DNA of 9,616 bases. It comes from a bacterium. Its GTDB lineage: Bacteria; Latescibacterota; UBA2968; GCA-2709665. Each line of letters starts with the position of its first letter. Within the stretch, counting starts at the first letter, position 1. The position numbers and the translations under genes are program-made. The stretch covers positions 1 to 9,616 of the forward strand of contig JAQCGA010000107.1 of assembly GCA_027619145.1 (NCBI GenBank), read 5' to 3'. Of this stretch, positions 7,352-9,616 are shown piece by piece. The notes beneath the pieces are model-generated. The model saw only the letters and a program-made list of their open reading frames with translations, was not told the DNA's origin and ran no database searches.

Positions 7352-7475
7352 GCGACGCGTGCCTTTGCTACACAAGAAGGGGTGGGGATCGCAGAGGATG
7401 GCCTGTTTTTACTCGGAAGATGCAGTCTGGCTAACAGGTGTTCCTCGATGCATCGATCAACCCGTTGATAAGGAA
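7352..7475 (-). other. Longest intergenic gap in the locus (124 bases)
   Basis: This stretch separates the methyltransferase stop (TGA, 7478-7476) from the wzx ATG. It holds the paired palindromes described separately. It also has a weak 6-base inverted repeat, CCTGTT (7402-7407) and AACAGG (7433-7438), with a 25-base loop, and a short A-run on the transcribed strand near 7406-7410. I see no promoter with good spacing, no terminator and no small ORF with a convincing start site. In a locus whose later genes mostly overlap, this spacing is the most likely place for an internal promoter or an RNA-level control element. Confidence 0.5.
7445..7469. promoter_or_regulatory. Two adjoining palindromes in the methyltransferase-wzx gap
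   Basis: A perfect 12-base palindrome TCGATGCATCGA (7445-7456) shares its last base with a 6-2-6 palindrome, ATCAAC-CC-GTTGAT (7456-7469). They begin seven bases beyond the methyltransferase stop and lie about 95 bases upstream of the wzx start. The stems are short with almost no loop, so this does not look like an intrinsic terminator, and no U-run follows on the transcribed strand. A protein-binding site is possible, but chance cannot be excluded. No convincing -35/-10 pair was found beside it. Confidence 0.35.
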
Positions 7476-8108
7476 TCATACGGCAGGACGGAGAATTTTG
7501 ATCCACCAGGAAGTTCCTGCGCGGTTGGTGACCTGAACTTCGTCTTCTATGGAGTAGGCTTTTTCAAGCTGGCGCCAGATGCGGAGGTTTCGGGGCTTGA
7601 TCCACATGGAGACAATGAAAATACCATTTTCTTTGAGAAATGGCCTGTACCGGTGTACGATTTCGAGCGGGTGGTCAAAGTAATTGAGGCACTCGTTGAA
7701 TACAATGACGTCGAACGAGGTTTCCGGGGTGTATGTTGTGGCGTCTGCACAGATGAACTGGGTGTGCGTGTTTTGCTTTTCTGTAGCGTTCTCAATGGCC
7801 TTCTCCGATACATCGATGCCCACATAATCCTGGTATCCGAAGGGTTTCACTTTTTCTTCTAAGATGCCCTCGCCACAACCAATGTCCAGGATTGAGCCTC
7901 CGGATTTACAATGTTGGAAATACCCTGTGATGACACTGTAATGGGCCAATTCATTCATACCACGCAGGTAATCCCAATGGCCTGTGGCATACTCTTTTTC
8001 CCACCGCTCTATCGGGATGGGAGGCTGGCGGTAACAAAACGGAGGGAGCTTATAAAGCGCCCGCTTGAACGGCGCTGCAATGCGCCGGAGGAATTTCATT
8101 TGAGGCAT
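7476..8108 (-). CDS. Class I SAM-dependent methyltransferase
   Basis: A 210-residue Rossmann-fold methyltransferase. The SAM-binding motif I is SILDIGCGEGILEEK (72-86). The motif II acidic residue is D99 in VGIDVSEKAIENA (96-108), motif III is CADATTY (120-126), and the post-core segment is FDVIVFNECLNYFDHP (132-147). The N-terminal ERWEKEYATGHWDYL (34-48) resembles the lead-in often seen in methyltransferases of polysaccharide and O-antigen loci. N141 and H146 lie near the expected substrate side, but no catalytic residue can be assigned. There is no membrane segment, so it should act in the cytoplasm on a nucleotide sugar, lipid-linked sugar or glycan end. The start is ATG at 8108-8106, with an alternative ATG three codons later at 8099. 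Neither has a clear Shine-Dalgarno sequence. It follows the polymerase-like gene by 28 bases. Methylation of a sugar in this pathway is inferred from context. Confidence 0.92.
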   Translation of the reverse strand: MPQMKFLRRIAAPFKRALYKLPPFCYRQPPIPIERWEKEYATGHWDYLRGMNELAHYSVITGYFQHCKSGGSILDIGCGEGILEEKVKPFGYQDYVGIDVSEKAIENATEKQNTHTQFICADATTYTPETSFDVIVFNECLNYFDHPLEIVHRYRPFLKENGIFIVSMWIKPRNLRIWRQLEKAYSIEDEVQVTNRAGTSWWIKILRPAV

Positions 8109-8126
8109 GGAGAGGGTCCAGGGGTT

Positions 8127-8140
8127 GTAAACTGGTTTAC
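8127..8140. promoter_or_regulatory. 6-2-6 palindrome at the end of the polymerase-like gene
   Basis: The sequence GTAAAC-TG-GTTTAC has perfect six-base arms around a two-base centre. It spans the TAA stop of the Wzy-like gene (8139-8137) and ends 18 bases before the methyltransferase start. Its core AAC-NN-GTT matches the palindrome at 7456-7469. The two-base centre cannot form a normal RNA hairpin loop, so a DNA-binding site is more plausible than a terminator. It may be chance. Confidence 0.3.
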
Positions 8141-9588
8141 CGGGATGTTCCCGGGATGGCCTGGTGGGCCGGTGCTGGATCGAGAGATGCGATGGTTTCC
8201 GCCTGTTCTGCTTTTTCCTGCTTGTCGAGTGCTTCCAGTGTGGGTGTGGCCATTACAATTGCCGCAAGAAGCCAGTAGGGTTCCATGATCCGCACAATAA
8301 TAAATGTATTCGCCATTGTGGCGTGTGCCATGAGCCCGATTGTACCCACCAGAAATCCCATAGCCACGCCTTTAAAAAATGGATCTTCGGCCTCTTTGTA
8401 GATTTTTTGGGCGTTTTTCAGGAGATTCCACAACAGAAGGAGAAATACCGAGAGGCCAATGAGGCCTGTTTCCAGAAGAACACGGAGGTATTGCGCATCA
8501 ATAAACCGCCACCCAGTAATACCGTAGCCCAACAAAGGGTGGTTGGTCATGTCATTAAACGCGGCCTTCCAGGATTGAATCCGAGCTGAAGAAGAGGTAT
8601 CGAATGTGATGCCCGCAAAGGTTTCCTGGTGCTGCCGCGCCCATTTGGTATTCTGGGTTTCCAGCGGGTAGAGCGCGCGTTCCGTAACGGCGTCGGGGAT
8701 TACAAATGGGGAGGCGCTTATGGCCAGAAGCCCAATGAGGCTGAGGAGTCCTTTCTTGTTCCCAATAAACCAAAAGCATATATAGACAGGAAAGGCGGCT
8801 AGCCATGTGGCCCTCGACAGCGTGAAGAGAATGGGGATGGTCATGAGCAATAACAAGAAGGCCAGGCCCAATTTGTAGCGAAACTTCTGGATCGCGTTGT
8901 CTGTGAGGAGCAACCCGCCAACGATGGAAGCCATGAGGAGCAAGTAGCCACCCAGCGTGTTCGGTTCGCCAGATTTCCCTTCAAACGGGGCAACAACGCG
9001 TCCGCCACCAGGGATTTGCGCAGCAGATACGATGGATACAATGGCAGCCGTAATGAACATTGCTAACAGGAATCTTTTTGCCTGCTCTTTGCTGTCCAAG
9101 TTGTTAACCAGCATGAAATATACGATGAAGTATTCAAAATATTTGAGTACAAAGAAGAAACCCGTGACGAAGCGGACATTGCCGGTGAGCATGCCCATGC
9201 CGGTTGCAAAAACGCACGCCAGCATGTAGTAGGTAATGTACCGGTTCAGGGGAGTCCAGGTGAATAGGCCAACCTGCCTGTAAATGGCGGTTCGGGTGAG
9301 CTGACTGAAACCAATCAGGAGCAACAAAAAGTCGTCTACTCGTAAAGTAACACCGCCGCCATCTGTGCTCCGGCTCCCAAACTCGGGAGAAAGCAGGGTG
9401 GCAAAAATCAAAATATAAAGCGCGAATCGGGTGCTGGCGAAGCTAAGAATAAAGACGGCAACACCCACCACAATTCCGATGCTGATGGTTGGCGGTACAA
9501 TGGATACAACCACCCCCATTGTAAGGGTGGCGACCAGCAGGGTAGCCATAATGCCAATCATCAATGAAGAGGACTGTCTTAAAGGCAT
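8137..9588 (-). CDS. O-antigen ligase/polymerase-like membrane protein (Wzy/WaaL superfamily)
   Basis: A 483-residue polytopic inner-membrane protein with about 10-12 hydrophobic segments, beginning at residues 10-30 and running to about 450. A polar tail (about 451-483) follows. The hallmarks of the Wzy_C/O-antigen ligase superfamily are in place: EGKSGEPNTLGGYLLLMAS (203-221) ahead of a helix, FTLSRATWLAAFPVY (255-269), then a large loop with SSSARIQSWKAAFNDMTNHP (332-351), LLGYGITGW (352-360) and FIDAQYLRVLLETGLIGLS (362-380). In many relatives the last motif begins with a histidine-asparagine pair; here it is IDAQ. The protein would polymerise flipped repeat units or transfer the glycan to its acceptor in the periplasm. 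Wzy and WaaL functions cannot be separated by sequence reading, but the nearby wzx favours polymerase. The start is ATG at 9588-9586 with AGGGA about 9 bases upstream. A TGA at 9597-9595 preceded by six open codons could be the end of an earlier gene, but the visible part is too short to call. Confidence 0.9.
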   Translation of the reverse strand: MPLRQSSSLMIGIMATLLVATLTMGVVVSIVPPTISIGIVVGVAVFILSFASTRFALYILIFATLLSPEFGSRSTDGGGVTLRVDDFLLLLIGFSQLTRTAIYRQVGLFTWTPLNRYITYYMLACVFATGMGMLTGNVRFVTGFFFVLKYFEYFIVYFMLVNNLDSKEQAKRFLLAMFITAAIVSIVSAAQIPGGGRVVAPFEGKSGEPNTLGGYLLLMASIVGGLLLTDNAIQKFRYKLGLAFLLLLMTIPILFTLSRATWLAAFPVYICFWFIGNKKGLLSLIGLLAISASPFVIPDAVTERALYPLETQNTKWARQHQETFAGITFDTSSSARIQSWKAAFNDMTNHPLLGYGITGWRFIDAQYLRVLLETGLIGLSVFLLLLWNLLKNAQKIYKEAEDPFFKGVAMGFLVGTIGLMAHATMANTFIIVRIMEPYWLLAAIVMATPTLEALDKQEKAEQAETIASLDPAPAHQAIPGTSR

Positions 9589-9616
9589 AAAAATTCATCC
9601 CTGACGGCGTGCACTG

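Noticed and set aside
7352..7375. TTG at 7375 as the wzx start
   Set aside because: It adds only eight residues, uses the rarest start codon and has no Shine-Dalgarno. ATG at 7351 has AAAGG upstream.
7402..7438. Inverted repeat CCTGTT/AACAGG as a terminator after the methyltransferase
   Set aside because: The stem is only six base pairs with a 25-base loop, low stability and no following U-run on the transcribed strand.
9595..9616. End of an upstream gene (six codons then TGA at 9597-9595)
   Set aside because: The visible frame is only 18 bases before the stop, too short to distinguish from chance. Sequence to the right is needed.

Overview
The window is the interior of a surface-polysaccharide (O-antigen or exopolysaccharide) biosynthesis locus. 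Nine genes all lie on the minus strand, so the locus is transcribed from the right edge to the left edge. In transcription order they encode: a Wzy/O-antigen-ligase-like polytopic membrane protein, a class I SAM-dependent methyltransferase, a WzxC-type MOP-superfamily flippase, a family 2 glycosyltransferase, a NodB-type (CE4) polysaccharide deacetylase, three consecutive GT-B fold family 4 glycosyltransferases, and a GT-C (ArnT/PMT-like) membrane glycosyltransferase cut by the left edge.

Layout. About 9.6-8.1 kb holds the polymerase/ligase candidate. About 8.1-7.5 kb holds the methyltransferase, followed by a 124-base gap that is the longest gene-free stretch in the window. From about 7.35 kb to the left edge the genes are packed tightly: wzx to GT2 are 15 bases apart, GT2 to deacetylase overlap by 4 (ATGA), deacetylase to the first GT4 are 4 apart, the next junction overlaps by 8, the next by 4 (GTGA), and the last by 4 (ATGA). 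This packing points to one polycistronic unit with translational coupling. The only gaps with possible regulatory content are 8109-8136 and 7352-7475. Each contains a short palindrome, and the two share a core.

How the genes fit together (inference from families). GT2 and the GT4 enzymes would assemble a repeat unit on a lipid carrier at the cytoplasmic face. The methyltransferase and deacetylase would decorate it, Wzx would flip it, and the Wzy-like protein would polymerise or ligate it in the periplasm. The GT-C enzyme could add a residue from a polyprenyl-phosphate sugar on the outer side of the membrane. No initiating sugar-phosphate transferase, chain-length regulator, outer-membrane exporter or nucleotide-sugar synthesis gene is visible, so those functions must lie outside the window. 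No RNA genes, mobile elements or CRISPR arrays were seen.

Organism. Base composition is moderate (about 45-65% G+C in sampled lines), gene density is high, and ATG and GTG starts are both used. Shine-Dalgarno signals are clear at some genes and absent at others. A Wzx/Wzy-type locus fits a Gram-negative-type bacterium best. I cannot name the phylum from this sequence. The parts are recognisable and I did not find a clearly novel system. The points most worth a second look are the paired palindromes, the unusual catalytic motifs in two GT4 enzymes, and the deacetylase with an uncertain cellular side.
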